NCBI GenBank assembly: GCA_963786765.1
Contig: CAWBAJ010000033.1
Location: 62,001-126,000, forward strand
Direction: 5' to 3'
Length of the DNA stretch: 64,000 bases
Origin: DATKNA01 sp963786765
GTDB lineage: Bacteria; Actinomycetota; Actinomycetes; Actinomycetales; Kineosporiaceae
Part shown: piece after piece, positions 56,798 to 64,000 of the stretch
Numbering within the stretch: the first letter of the stretch is position 1
Layout: the number at the start of each line of letters is the position of its first letter
Program-made: the position numbers and the translations under genes
Notes under the pieces: generated by a model
Seen by the model: only the letters and a program-made list of their open reading frames with translations
The model's database searches: none
Told to the model about the DNA's origin: nothing

Positions 56798-58960
56798 TCA
56801 GCGGGCGCGGACGTGCAGGACGACGGCCTGCGCGGGGTCGAGGCGCGGGGCGGGGAGGCCGACCCGGCCCAGCACCGCGCCGGTGGCGCGGGCGGTGCCA
56901 CGCTCGAACCACGGCGTCCGTAGCTTCTCCACGGCGCTGGTTGTGCCCGCCTCGGGGCGGTGCGCCACCTCGTACTCGAGGGCGGGGTCGAGCCCCGGCA
57001 GGAGCAGGCGGCCGGTCTGCTCCTCCGCGCTCGTCGTCAGCCGGACGTACGCGTACAGGGCCTCTCGCCGGTCCGGCGCGACGACGCCGTGCAGCAGCAC
57101 GTCGTCGCCGGGCAGGTCGGCCCGGACGACGTCGCCGGAGTGCAGCAGGCCGCGCACCTCCCGGTAGAACGCCGCCCAGGCGGTGAGGGCCGCGAGCTCG
57201 TCGTCCGTGCACTTGGTGACGTCGAGCTCGAGGCCGGCGTGCGCGAACAAGGCCGTGGCGGTACGCAGGCCGAGGGACGCGGGCCGGTTCGTCGTGTGCG
57301 AGACGGTGTCCCCGACGTGCGAGCCGATGAGCTCGGGTGGCACCAGCAGGCCCTCCCAGCGCTGGATGAGCTGCCGCTCCAGCGGGTCGTTGCAGTCGGA
57401 CCCCCAGATCCGGTCGGTGCGCTGCAGGATGCCGAGGTCGATCCGGGCGCCGCCCGAGGAGCACGACTCGATCTCGAGCCCGGGGTGGCGGGCGCGCAAC
57501 TCGTCGAGCAGCCGGTACACCGCGGCCGTCTGCTCGTGCACTCCCGCACGGCCCGTGGTGCTCCCCACGGCTACGTGCACGTCCCGGTTGTGGTCCCACT
57601 TGATGTAGGCGACGCCGACCTCCGCCACGAGTGCGGAGATCCGCTCCAGCAGGTAGGCGTACGCGGCCGGGTTGGCGACGTCCAGCACCACTTGACCCCG
57701 CCAGCCCCGGGCGGACGGGGTCAGCACCCAGTCCGGGTGCGCCCGGACGACGTCCGAGTCGGGGTTCGCCATCTCCGGCTCGAACCACAACCCGAAGTCC
57801 ATCCCGAGGTCCCGGACCCGGTCGGCGAGCGGCCGCAGCCCCTGCGGCCACACCTCGGGGGCGACGTACCAGTCGCCGAGGCCCCGGGTGTCGTCGCGGC
57901 GCGCCCCGAACCAGCCGTCGTCCAGCACGAAGCGCTCGGCGCCGACGCGCGCCGCCCGCTCGGCCAGCCGGGTCAGCGTGTCGAGGTCTTGATCGAAGTA
58001 GACGGCCTCCCACGTGTTCAGCACCAGGGGCCGTGGGGTGCGGGGGTGCTGCGGGCGTGAGCGCAGCCACCGGTGCAGGCGCGCCGAGGCGCCGTCGAGG
58101 CCGTCCGAGGCGTACGTGAAGAAGATCCACGGGGTGGTGTAACTCTCCCCGGGGGCCAGCCGCACCTCGCCGGGCAGAAGGAGCTCTCCCCCGCCGAGGA
58201 CGCCGGCACCGCCGGCCCCCGCGCCCTCGGGGAGGCGCTCGGCGAGGTGGACGTGGTTGCCGCTCCATCCCGTGTGCACGGCCCACACTTCGCCGGAGCG
58301 GAAGCCGAACCCGGGGGTCCCGGCGACCAGCAGCAGGGTCGCGTCGTGCCCGGTCCGCCCGCGCCGGCTCTCCCGGGCGTGCGTGCCGTGGGTGAAGTGC
58401 TGCCGCTGCGGGGTGTGGTCGCGGCACCAGCGGCCGGTGAGGTCGAGCAGCTCGCCCGCCCGGTCGGGCACCGGGAGCACGGCGAGGAGAGCGTCGAGCG
58501 CGTAGGGTCCGTCGCCGGCGTTCGTCACCGTGTGGCGGACGCGCAGGAGCCCTGAGGGCTCCATCCTCAGCTCGCAGGTGACCTCCAGGCCCGCCGTGCG
58601 GTCCACGCCCTGAACGGTGAGCACCTGCGCGTCGGCGTCCCGGTCGGCCTGGACGGGCGGCACGCCGGCAGGTGCCGCCAGCTCCAGGCTCGGGTACGGG
58701 GCGAGCCCCTCCCGGGAGCCGCTCAGCCCGGGCCGGCCGGTCCAGCCGTCCGCTTGGCCGGGCAGCAGCGGGAACGGCCACGGCTCGTCGAGCCCGGACC
58801 GGGCGAGGCCGGGCTGGAGGTCGGCGGCCAGCCGCTCCAGCGCGTCGTCGTCGAGGTCGCCGGGGTCGGCCCCCCAGTGCAGGACACGCGGGAGCTGCGG
58901 TCCGCGGACGTCGAGGAGGACTGCGACCCCCGCGGACCGCAGCAGGATCACCGAAGTCAT
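56798..58960 (-). CDS. Alpha-galactosidase, glycoside hydrolase family 36
   Basis: 720 residues without a signal peptide, so cytosolic. Removes terminal alpha-galactose from raffinose-like sugars. RFVLDDGWFGARRDDTRGLG and FGLWFEPEMANPDSDVVRAH line the sugar pocket. The nucleophile Asp lies in VGVAYIKWDHNRDVHVAVGS, CSSGGARIDLGILQRTDRIW follows, and the acid/base Asp is in IWGSDCNDPLERQ. It ends the operon of binding protein and two permeases. Confidence 0.92.
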   Translation of the reverse strand: MTSVILLRSAGVAVLLDVRGPQLPRVLHWGADPGDLDDDALERLAADLQPGLARSGLDEPWPFPLLPGQADGWTGRPGLSGSREGLAPYPSLELAAPAGVPPVQADRDADAQVLTVQGVDRTAGLEVTCELRMEPSGLLRVRHTVTNAGDGPYALDALLAVLPVPDRAGELLDLTGRWCRDHTPQRQHFTHGTHARESRRGRTGHDATLLLVAGTPGFGFRSGEVWAVHTGWSGNHVHLAERLPEGAGAGGAGVLGGGELLLPGEVRLAPGESYTTPWIFFTYASDGLDGASARLHRWLRSRPQHPRTPRPLVLNTWEAVYFDQDLDTLTRLAERAARVGAERFVLDDGWFGARRDDTRGLGDWYVAPEVWPQGLRPLADRVRDLGMDFGLWFEPEMANPDSDVVRAHPDWVLTPSARGWRGQVVLDVANPAAYAYLLERISALVAEVGVAYIKWDHNRDVHVAVGSTTGRAGVHEQTAAVYRLLDELRARHPGLEIESCSSGGARIDLGILQRTDRIWGSDCNDPLERQLIQRWEGLLVPPELIGSHVGDTVSHTTNRPASLGLRTATALFAHAGLELDVTKCTDDELAALTAWAAFYREVRGLLHSGDVVRADLPGDDVLLHGVVAPDRREALYAYVRLTTSAEEQTGRLLLPGLDPALEYEVAHRPEAGTTSAVEKLRTPWFERGTARATGAVLGRVGLPAPRLDPAQAVVLHVRAR

Positions 58961-58984
58961 CGCTTCCTGGTCATCGCTGCGTGG

Positions 58985-59911
58985 TCATCCCTTGTTGGCG
59001 CCGAGCGTGAGGCCCGCGACGAAGTGCTTCTGCAGCAGGAAGAAGATGAGGACCACGGGGGCCGCGGCGATGACCGACCCCGCCGACACGAGGTTGTTGT
59101 CGGTGAAGAACTGCCCGCGCAGGTTGTTCAGTGAGCTCGTGACCGGGAACTTGTCGCCGCTGCGCAGCAGGACGGTGGCCCAGAAGAACTCGTTGTAGAT
59201 CCAGGTGACCTCGAGCGTCGCCAGAGCGGCCAGCGCGGGCCGGCACAGCGGCATGGTGATCTTCCAGTACTGCTTCCAGATGGAGGCGCCGTCCACCTGC
59301 GCGGCCTCGTAGAGCTCCTTGGGCAGTGCCTTCATGTAGTTCGACAGGACGAAGGTGCAGAAGCCCGTCTGGAAGGCGGTGTTGACCAGGATGAGCACCC
59401 AGTAGCTGTCGTAGAGCAGCTCGGAGTCGGACAGGAAGGACGGCAGCGGGACGTTCACCGAGAGCCGGTACAGCGGGATCAGCAGCGCCTGCTGGGGCAG
59501 CAGGTTGGCGGCAGTGAACAGGCCGAGCATGATGATGTTGAACCGCCACGAGAAGCGGGCGATGACGAACCCGACCATCGAGGCGAGGAACAGCGTGAGC
59601 AGCACCGCCGGCACGGTCACGTAGACCGAGTTCAGGAAGTGCGTGGTGAAGTCGGCCCGGGCCCAGGCGTTCTTGTAGTTGTCGAGGGTCCAGCCGCCCA
59701 ACGAGATGTACCCGTGCTCGGAGGTGTAGTTGTAGTCGCGCAGCGAGCTCAGCACCGACCAGAACAGCGGGAACAACCAGAGCAGGGTGATCGCGATCAG
59801 GAAGGCGACGGCGAGCTTGCCGCCGCGGCGGCGGATCCGCGGGGCATTCCTGGGCGGCGTCGCCGGGGCGGCGGCGGGAGCCGGCGTCGGAGGCGTGTCG
59901 AGAGTGCTCAC
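58985..59911 (-). CDS. Carbohydrate ABC transporter permease (MalG type)
   Basis: 308 residues from GTG 59911, overlapping the upstream stop (GTGA). Six membrane segments, with the EAA loop YMKALPKELYEAAQVDGASI followed by WKQYWKITMPLCRPALAALA. LLPQQALLIPLYRLSVNVPL is typical of the family. It pairs with the MalF-type permease; no ATPase gene is in the window, so a shared MsiK-like ATPase is expected. Confidence 0.9.
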   Translation of the reverse strand: MSTLDTPPTPAPAAAPATPPRNAPRIRRRGGKLAVAFLIAITLLWLFPLFWSVLSSLRDYNYTSEHGYISLGGWTLDNYKNAWARADFTTHFLNSVYVTVPAVLLTLFLASMVGFVIARFSWRFNIIMLGLFTAANLLPQQALLIPLYRLSVNVPLPSFLSDSELLYDSYWVLILVNTAFQTGFCTFVLSNYMKALPKELYEAAQVDGASIWKQYWKITMPLCRPALAALATLEVTWIYNEFFWATVLLRSGDKFPVTSSLNNLRGQFFTDNNLVSAGSVIAAAPVVLIFFLLQKHFVAGLTLGANKG

Positions 59912-60891
59912 CGCTCCTCCTCGCGCAGGACGGTCGACAGGTAGATGACGATGAAGACCAGCGAGACGACGAGCATGATCGTCGCCAGGGCCGAACCGAA
60001 GCCCACCCGGCTGGCCTCGCCGACGACATTCTGCGTCACCAGCGCGGAGATGAGCTCGAGACCGTTGCGTCCCTTGTTGACCACCCAGACGATGTCGAAG
60101 GCGCGCAGCGCCTGGATCACCGTGATGACGAAGACGATGACGTTGATGGGGCGCATCGTCGGGAAGATGATCCGGAAGAAGGTCTGCGTCTCGGTCGCGC
60201 CGTCGACCTCGGCGGCCTCGCGCAGTGACGGGTCGACGCCCTTCAGCCCCGCTAGGTAGAGCAGCATGATGTAGCCGACGTGCTGCCAGCAGGTGGCGAC
60301 CAGGACGGCCCAGATGTTCACGCTGGGATTGCCGTACCAGTCGACCGGCTCGCTGATGATGTGCAGCTTCTGCAGGATGAAGTTGATGAAGCCGTAGTCC
60401 TGGGAGTACTGCAGCTGCCAGATGAAGCCGACCAGGGCGAGCGACAGGACGACCGGGATGTACAGGCCGGTCTGGTAGAACCGGTGGCCGCGCAGCCCCT
60501 TGTCGATCAGCACCGCGAGGAAGATGCCGAACGGCGTCGCCACCAGGAAGAGCATGGCGAGCCAGAGGATGTTGTGCCGGATCGCCGGCCAGAACGGCGG
60601 GTAGATCGTGGCGACGTCGTGGTAGTTCTTGAATCCGATCCACTTGATCGTCGACAGGTCGCCGATGCCGTTCCAGTTGGTGAACGACAGCGCCACCGTC
60701 GCGATGGCGGGGATCACGACCAGGGTGATCGTGAGGAACAGCGGCACGACGAGCATCAGGGCGACGACGATCTTGTCGCGCCTGGTGAGGCGGCGAACCC
60801 TTCCGGCCGGTGCCACACCCTTGTGACCGAACCCCGACGCAGCCGGCGCCTCCGGCGTGTCGAGTGGTACCAGCGGCTCGCTGCCTGCCAT
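59908..60891 (-). CDS. Carbohydrate ABC transporter permease (MalF type)
   Basis: 327 residues from ATG 60891. The cytosolic N-terminus of about 40 residues leads into KIVVALMLVVPLFLTITLVV and five more segments. The EAA loop is LKGVDPSLREAAEVDGATET then FFRIIFPTMRPINVIVFVI. It starts 136 bp after the binding-protein gene in the same operon. Confidence 0.9.
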   Translation of the reverse strand: MAGSEPLVPLDTPEAPAASGFGHKGVAPAGRVRRLTRRDKIVVALMLVVPLFLTITLVVIPAIATVALSFTNWNGIGDLSTIKWIGFKNYHDVATIYPPFWPAIRHNILWLAMLFLVATPFGIFLAVLIDKGLRGHRFYQTGLYIPVVLSLALVGFIWQLQYSQDYGFINFILQKLHIISEPVDWYGNPSVNIWAVLVATCWQHVGYIMLLYLAGLKGVDPSLREAAEVDGATETQTFFRIIFPTMRPINVIVFVITVIQALRAFDIVWVVNKGRNGLELISALVTQNVVGEASRVGFGSALATIMLVVSLVFIVIYLSTVLREEER

Positions 60892-61027
60892 CTCCTGGCC
60901 TCCCTCATCATGGGCCGGCCGCCTGCGGCCGGGCACTTCGCCGCGTCCGCACCCCCCGGCGTGTGCGCCCAGTGTGGTGCGGTGCCGGGCCGCGCGGGAA
61001 GACCCGCGCGGCCCGGCGCGGGCCGGG

Positions 61028-62373
61028 TCAGACGAAGATCGACTTCGCCTGGTTCTCGAGGCTGGCCTGCAGACCGTTGATGTCCGAGGGGTTCTTGATG
61101 AAGCCCTGTAGCGCCGGGATCATGACGGTCGACGCGAAGTCGGGCCGGGTGTCGCGGTCGAGGAACTGGGCGACGCTCTTCGCGGAGCCGACCAGGTCGG
61201 CAGCCTTCTTCTGCAGGGCGGTGTAGGAGCTGAGGTCCGCCTTGCTGTTGGCGATCAGCGTGGTGGGATCGGTCTTGGCGTAGAGCGTGCCCGCGTCGGG
61301 GCTGCCCAGGTAGCCCAGCAGGGCCTTGGCGCCGCCCGCGTTCGTCGGCTTCTTCGACAGCATGTACCCGTCGATCGGGGCGTCGAGGGCGTCGGCGCCG
61401 ATGTTCGAGTCGACCTCCGGGAACGTGAAGAAGTCGACGTCTGCGAGGTCCCCCTTCGGGAACTGCTGGGTGACGAAGAGGCCGAGCAGGTACATGCCGG
61501 CCTTCTTCTGCTGCAGCGCCTGCGCAGCCTCCTGCCAGGTGCGCCCCAGCGAACCGTCCTGGTGCATGGGCAGGAGCTCGGCCCAGGTCTGGAAGACCTT
61601 CGTGACGCCCCCGTCGGTCCACGGCTTCTTGTGGGCCATCAGGTCGACGTGGTACTGGTACCCGTTGATCCGCAGGTTGAGCACGTCGAAGGTGCCCATC
61701 GCGGGCCAGCCGTCCTTGTCGGCGAAAGCGATCGGGATGAGCCCGTCCGACTTCATCTTCGTCGCGAGGGTCTTCATCTCGTCGAGCGTCTTCGGCACCT
61801 GGTAGCCGTACTTCGACCACACAGACTTCCGGTAGAACACCGCCCACGGGTAGTAGCTCGCCGGCACGAAGTACTGCTTGCCGTCGTCACCCGTCGAGGC
61901 GGTCTTGAAGGCGTCACTGAAGCCCTGCAGGTTGCTCCACACGTCCGTGACGTCCCCGGCGAGCCCCTGCGCGGCGAAGAACCGCATCCGATAGCCGGCG
62001 AACCAGGTGAAGACGTCGTCCGGCTTGCCCTGCAGGTAGTTGTTGATCTGCTCCTGGAACGTGTTGTGGTCGACCGTGTTGACCTTCGTCTGGGTGCCCA
62101 GTTTCTGGTCGGCCGCGGTGAGGAGCGTCTGCAAGGTCTTCTTCGGCACGTCGTCCGAGGCGTTGGAGCCGAACGTCACGGTGCCGCCGGCCGCGGAACT
62201 GCCACCACCGGCGCTGCCCGACGAACTCGGGCTGCTGCCTCCCCCGCAGGCGGCCAGCAGGGCGGCCGCGCTCAGACCGAGGCCGCCACCGAGTACGGAG
62301 CGGCGGCCCAGTCCGGCCACCGACGGCGGGACCAGCCGGGCCAGATCTCGGCCTCAGACGTGGGTCGGGACAT
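61028..62373 (-). CDS. Extracellular sugar-binding lipoprotein (ABC importer)
   Basis: About 448 residues. I place the start at ATG 62373 because GAGGAGGAA lies directly before it; the frame joins the rest only if one base missing near 62344 is restored. Otherwise the frame starts at GTG 62320 with no ribosome site. An RR-containing signal (LGRRSVLGGGLGLSAAALLA) ends in a lipobox LAAC, suggesting Tat export and a lipid anchor. FTWFAGYRMRFFAAQGLAGD and DALDAPIDGYMLSKKPTNAG fit family-1 sugar-binding proteins. The ligand is probably an alpha-galactoside, from the linked hydrolase. Confidence 0.87.
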
Positions 62374-62749
62374 GGTTCCTCCTCGGGAGCACGCCAGGCA
62401 GGAGGTCCAACAGAATCTGACAGGACCTCCCAGGTGCTGGTCACCCTGCGGCCGCCACTTGCGCGCGTCAAGGTCGCGGAACCGTTTCGTAACCAAACCG
62501 AGTCCTGACCGACCCGGACAGATCGCCTCCGGTTCACACCGCCGCGGCCCTTATCCCCAAGTCAGGGGGTTCCGGAGAGAGGATGGGCATCGCTATGGTG
62601 ACGCGCAGGTGCTGGCACACACGTCGTCGGGCGCCGAGGCTGAGGGGTAGCCCCGCGGCCGGTTCGGCGAGCCGGGCGTCCCTCCTCGAGCGAACAGTTT
62701 CCTGTTCGATTCTGTTGACTTGTTCACGATCCGCCGCGACCCTGGGGCC
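62374..62749. promoter_or_regulatory. Divergent control region between the alpha-galactoside operon and deoR
   Basis: A 376-bp gap with no gene. It must hold promoters for both directions. An AT-rich patch near 62480-62510 (GTTTCGTAACCAAACCGAG) could be promoter sequence. An operator-like palindrome lies at 62691-62708, on the deoR side. Most of the gap (62401 onward) is repeated inverted at the window end, so its exact sequence is uncertain. Confidence 0.5.
62691..62708. promoter_or_regulatory. Operator-like palindrome before deoR
   Basis: CGAACAG-tttc-CTGTTCG, 41 bp before the deoR ATG, followed by another TTGTTCA half-site at 62720. DeoR-type repressors often bind TGTTCG-like repeats near their own genes. 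The same palindrome appears, inverted, near 63720-63738. Confidence 0.55.
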
Positions 62750-63363
62750 ATGCTCGCCCGGCAACGGCAGGAACTCATCCTCGAGCAGGTGCGCAGCAGC
62801 GGCGGCGTGCGCGTGAGCGATCTCGTCGACTCCCTGCGCGTGTCCGACATGACCGTGCGCCGTGACATCGAGGTCCTCGGCCCGGCGTCGTCTCGTGGCC
62901 CGCGTCCACGGCGGCGCGACGGCGGTGAGGTGGCACAGCGCGGAGGAACCGGGGTTCGCAGCCAAGTCGTCGCTGCAGACCGCCCAGAAGGACGCCATCG
63001 CGCGCGCCGCGGCGGCGCTGGTGGAGGCCGGCGCGAGCGTGGCCGTCTCGGGGGGTACGACGACCTACGCCGTCGCGCGGGAGTTGCGGCACGTTCCTGA
63101 CCTCACGGTCGTGACGAACTCCGTTCCGGTCGCTGATCTGCTGCACCGTGAGCGCACCGGTCCCGCCGTCGTGCTCACCGGCGGTGAGCGGACGCCGTCC
63201 GACGCCCTGGTCGGGCCCGTCGCCGTGGCCGCCTTGCGCACCCTTCACGTCGACTGGCTGTTCCTCGGTGTGCACGGCGTCGACGGGCCGGGCGGGGTTC
63301 ACCACGCCCAACCTCGTCGAAGCCGAGACCGACCGCGCGCTCATCGCGAGTGCGCGACGCGTC
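62750..63363 (+). CDS. DeoR-family sugar regulator, truncated by the fold-back
   Basis: ATG 62750 opens LARQRQELILEQVRSSGGVR and the helix-turn-helix RVSDLVDSLRVSDMTVRRDI. After repair near 62880 it continues ARRGLVARVHGGATAVRW, then the sugar-phosphate sensor fold (ALVEAGASVAVSGGTTTYAV, LTVVTNSVPVADLLHRERTG, TLHVDWLFLGVHGVDG). A second extra base near 63293 precedes FTTPNLVEAETDRALIASAR and VVVV, where the inverted copy begins, so the last 30-40 residues are lost. It probably represses the alpha-galactoside operon until a sugar phosphate appears. Confidence 0.85.
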
Positions 63364-63675
63364 GTCGTCGTACCCCCCGAGACGGCCACGCTCGCGCCGG
63401 CCTCCACGAGCGCCGCCGCGGCGCGCGCGATGGCGTCCTTCTGGGCGGTCTGCAGCGACGACTTGGCTGCGAACCCCGGTTCCTCCGCGCTGTGCCACCT
63501 CACCGCCGTCGCGCCGCCGTGGACGCGGGCCACGAGACCACGCCGGGCCAGGACCTCGATGTCACGGCGCACGGTCATGTCGGACACGCGCGGGATCGAC
63601 GAGATCGCTCACGCGCACGCCGCCGCTGCTGCGCACCTGCTCGAGGATGAGTTCCTGCCGTTGCCGGGCGAGCAT
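63364..63675 (-). pseudogene. Mirrored N-terminal copy of deoR
   Basis: The inverted arm repeats the start of deoR on the other strand from ATG 63675 (LARQRQELILEQVRSSGGVR). It breaks near 63600 (SDLVDPARV), then reads SDMTVRRDIEVLARRGLVAR and continues to VSGGT. Some positions are correct here where the left arm is wrong, for example near 62880. I regard it as an artefact copy, not a gene. Confidence 0.8.
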
Positions 63676-64000
63676 GGCCCCAGGGTCGCGGCGGATCGTG
63701 AACAAGTCAACAGAATCGAACAGGAAACTGTTCGCTCGAGGAGGGACGCCCGGCTCGCCGAACCGGCCGCGGGGCTCTCGCCTCGGCGCCCGACGACGTG
63801 TGTGCCTGCGCGTCACCATAGCGATGCCATCCTCCGGAACCCCCTGACTTGGGGATAAGGACGTGAGAACCGGAGGCGATCTGTCCGGGTCGGTCAGGAC
63901 TCGGTTTGGTTACAAAACGGTTCCGCGACCTTGACGCGCGCAAGTGGCGGCCGCAGGGTGACCCACACCTGGGAGGTCCTGTAGATTCTGTTGGACCTCC

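Larger units (their letters stand above)
62401..64000. repeat. Imperfect inverted duplication (fold-back) at the window end
   Basis: Bases 62401-63064 recur in reverse complement at 63364-64000, around a 299-bp single-copy centre (63065-63363). The arms are 664 and 637 bases and differ mainly by small insertions and deletions. The junction has short shared sequence (GTCGTCGTAC). Coding frames are broken differently in each arm, which fits two raw reads of one locus. Confidence 0.95.

Noticed and set aside
56082..58781. Very long antisense-style frame overlapping the alpha-galactosidase and the secreted protein
   Set aside because: It lacks any domain and is a shifted-frame shadow of two genes with clear motifs.

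Overview
The window is high-GC chromosomal DNA with many GTG starts, tight GTGA/ATGA gene overlaps, a mycothiol-type nitroreductase, actinobacterial-type SdhCDAB and a Rv3684-like cysteine desulfhydrase. This points to an Actinomycetota bacterium of the class Actinomycetes; I do not assign a genus. No rRNA, tRNA, CRISPR array, transposase or phage gene was seen.

Layout. 0-9 kb: the end of a biotinyl/lipoyl protein, a DUF4242 protein, a large LuxR-type ATPase regulator, a membrane-anchored RCC1/FN3 protein, and an LpdA-like flavoprotein next to a gamma-glutamylcyclotransferase. 9-16.7 kb: a kinase-like gene followed by purine nucleoside phosphorylase, phosphohexo/pentomutase, a methyltransferase, deoC and two aldehyde dehydrogenase genes, the second lacking its catalytic half. 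17-20.2 kb: an operon of GH4 glycosidase, BadF-type sugar kinase and DenD-type dehydrogenase. 20.3-26.9 kb: ferric-reductase-like protein, an SDR lacking its active site, a GGDEF protein, a uridine-kinase-like protein, cysteine desulfhydrase, and an ArsR/SRPBCC pair. 26.9-30.4 kb (minus strand): MFS sugar-acid transporter, FAH-family enzyme, a truncated PfkB kinase, HUMPS-type synthase and SIS isomerase. 30.5-42.3 kb: nitroreductase, UBP zinc finger, adenosine deaminase, deoA, two DUF202 proteins, a DUF4396 protein behind a CsoR-like site, cdd and a complete BMP-type nucleoside ABC transporter. 42.5-56.8 kb: M20 amidohydrolase, a B12-dependent mutase large subunit, mannose-1-phosphate guanylyltransferase, sdhCDAB, a D,D-carboxypeptidase, YihY, 2',5' RNA ligase, trpS and a secreted protein. 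56.8-63.4 kb: an alpha-galactosidase with its ABC importer, opposed by a DeoR regulator.

The strongest functional theme is nucleoside use. The BMP ABC system imports nucleosides, add and cdd deaminate them, PNP and deoA split them, a phosphomutase converts the sugar phosphate, deoC cleaves deoxyribose-5-phosphate, and the adjacent aldehyde dehydrogenase can remove acetaldehyde. A second theme is sugar and sugar-acid use (GH4 operon, MFS/FAH/HUMPS operon, alpha-galactoside operon).

Sequence quality matters for anyone using this annotation. From 0.5 to 16.7 kb nearly every gene carries apparent frameshifts, most corrected by removing one base. A few more occur at 22-29 kb, and almost none between 29.1 and 62.3 kb. 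The last 1.6 kb is an imperfect inverted duplication that folds the deoR region back on itself. I read both as uncorrected long-read errors and an assembly or read fold-back, not biology.
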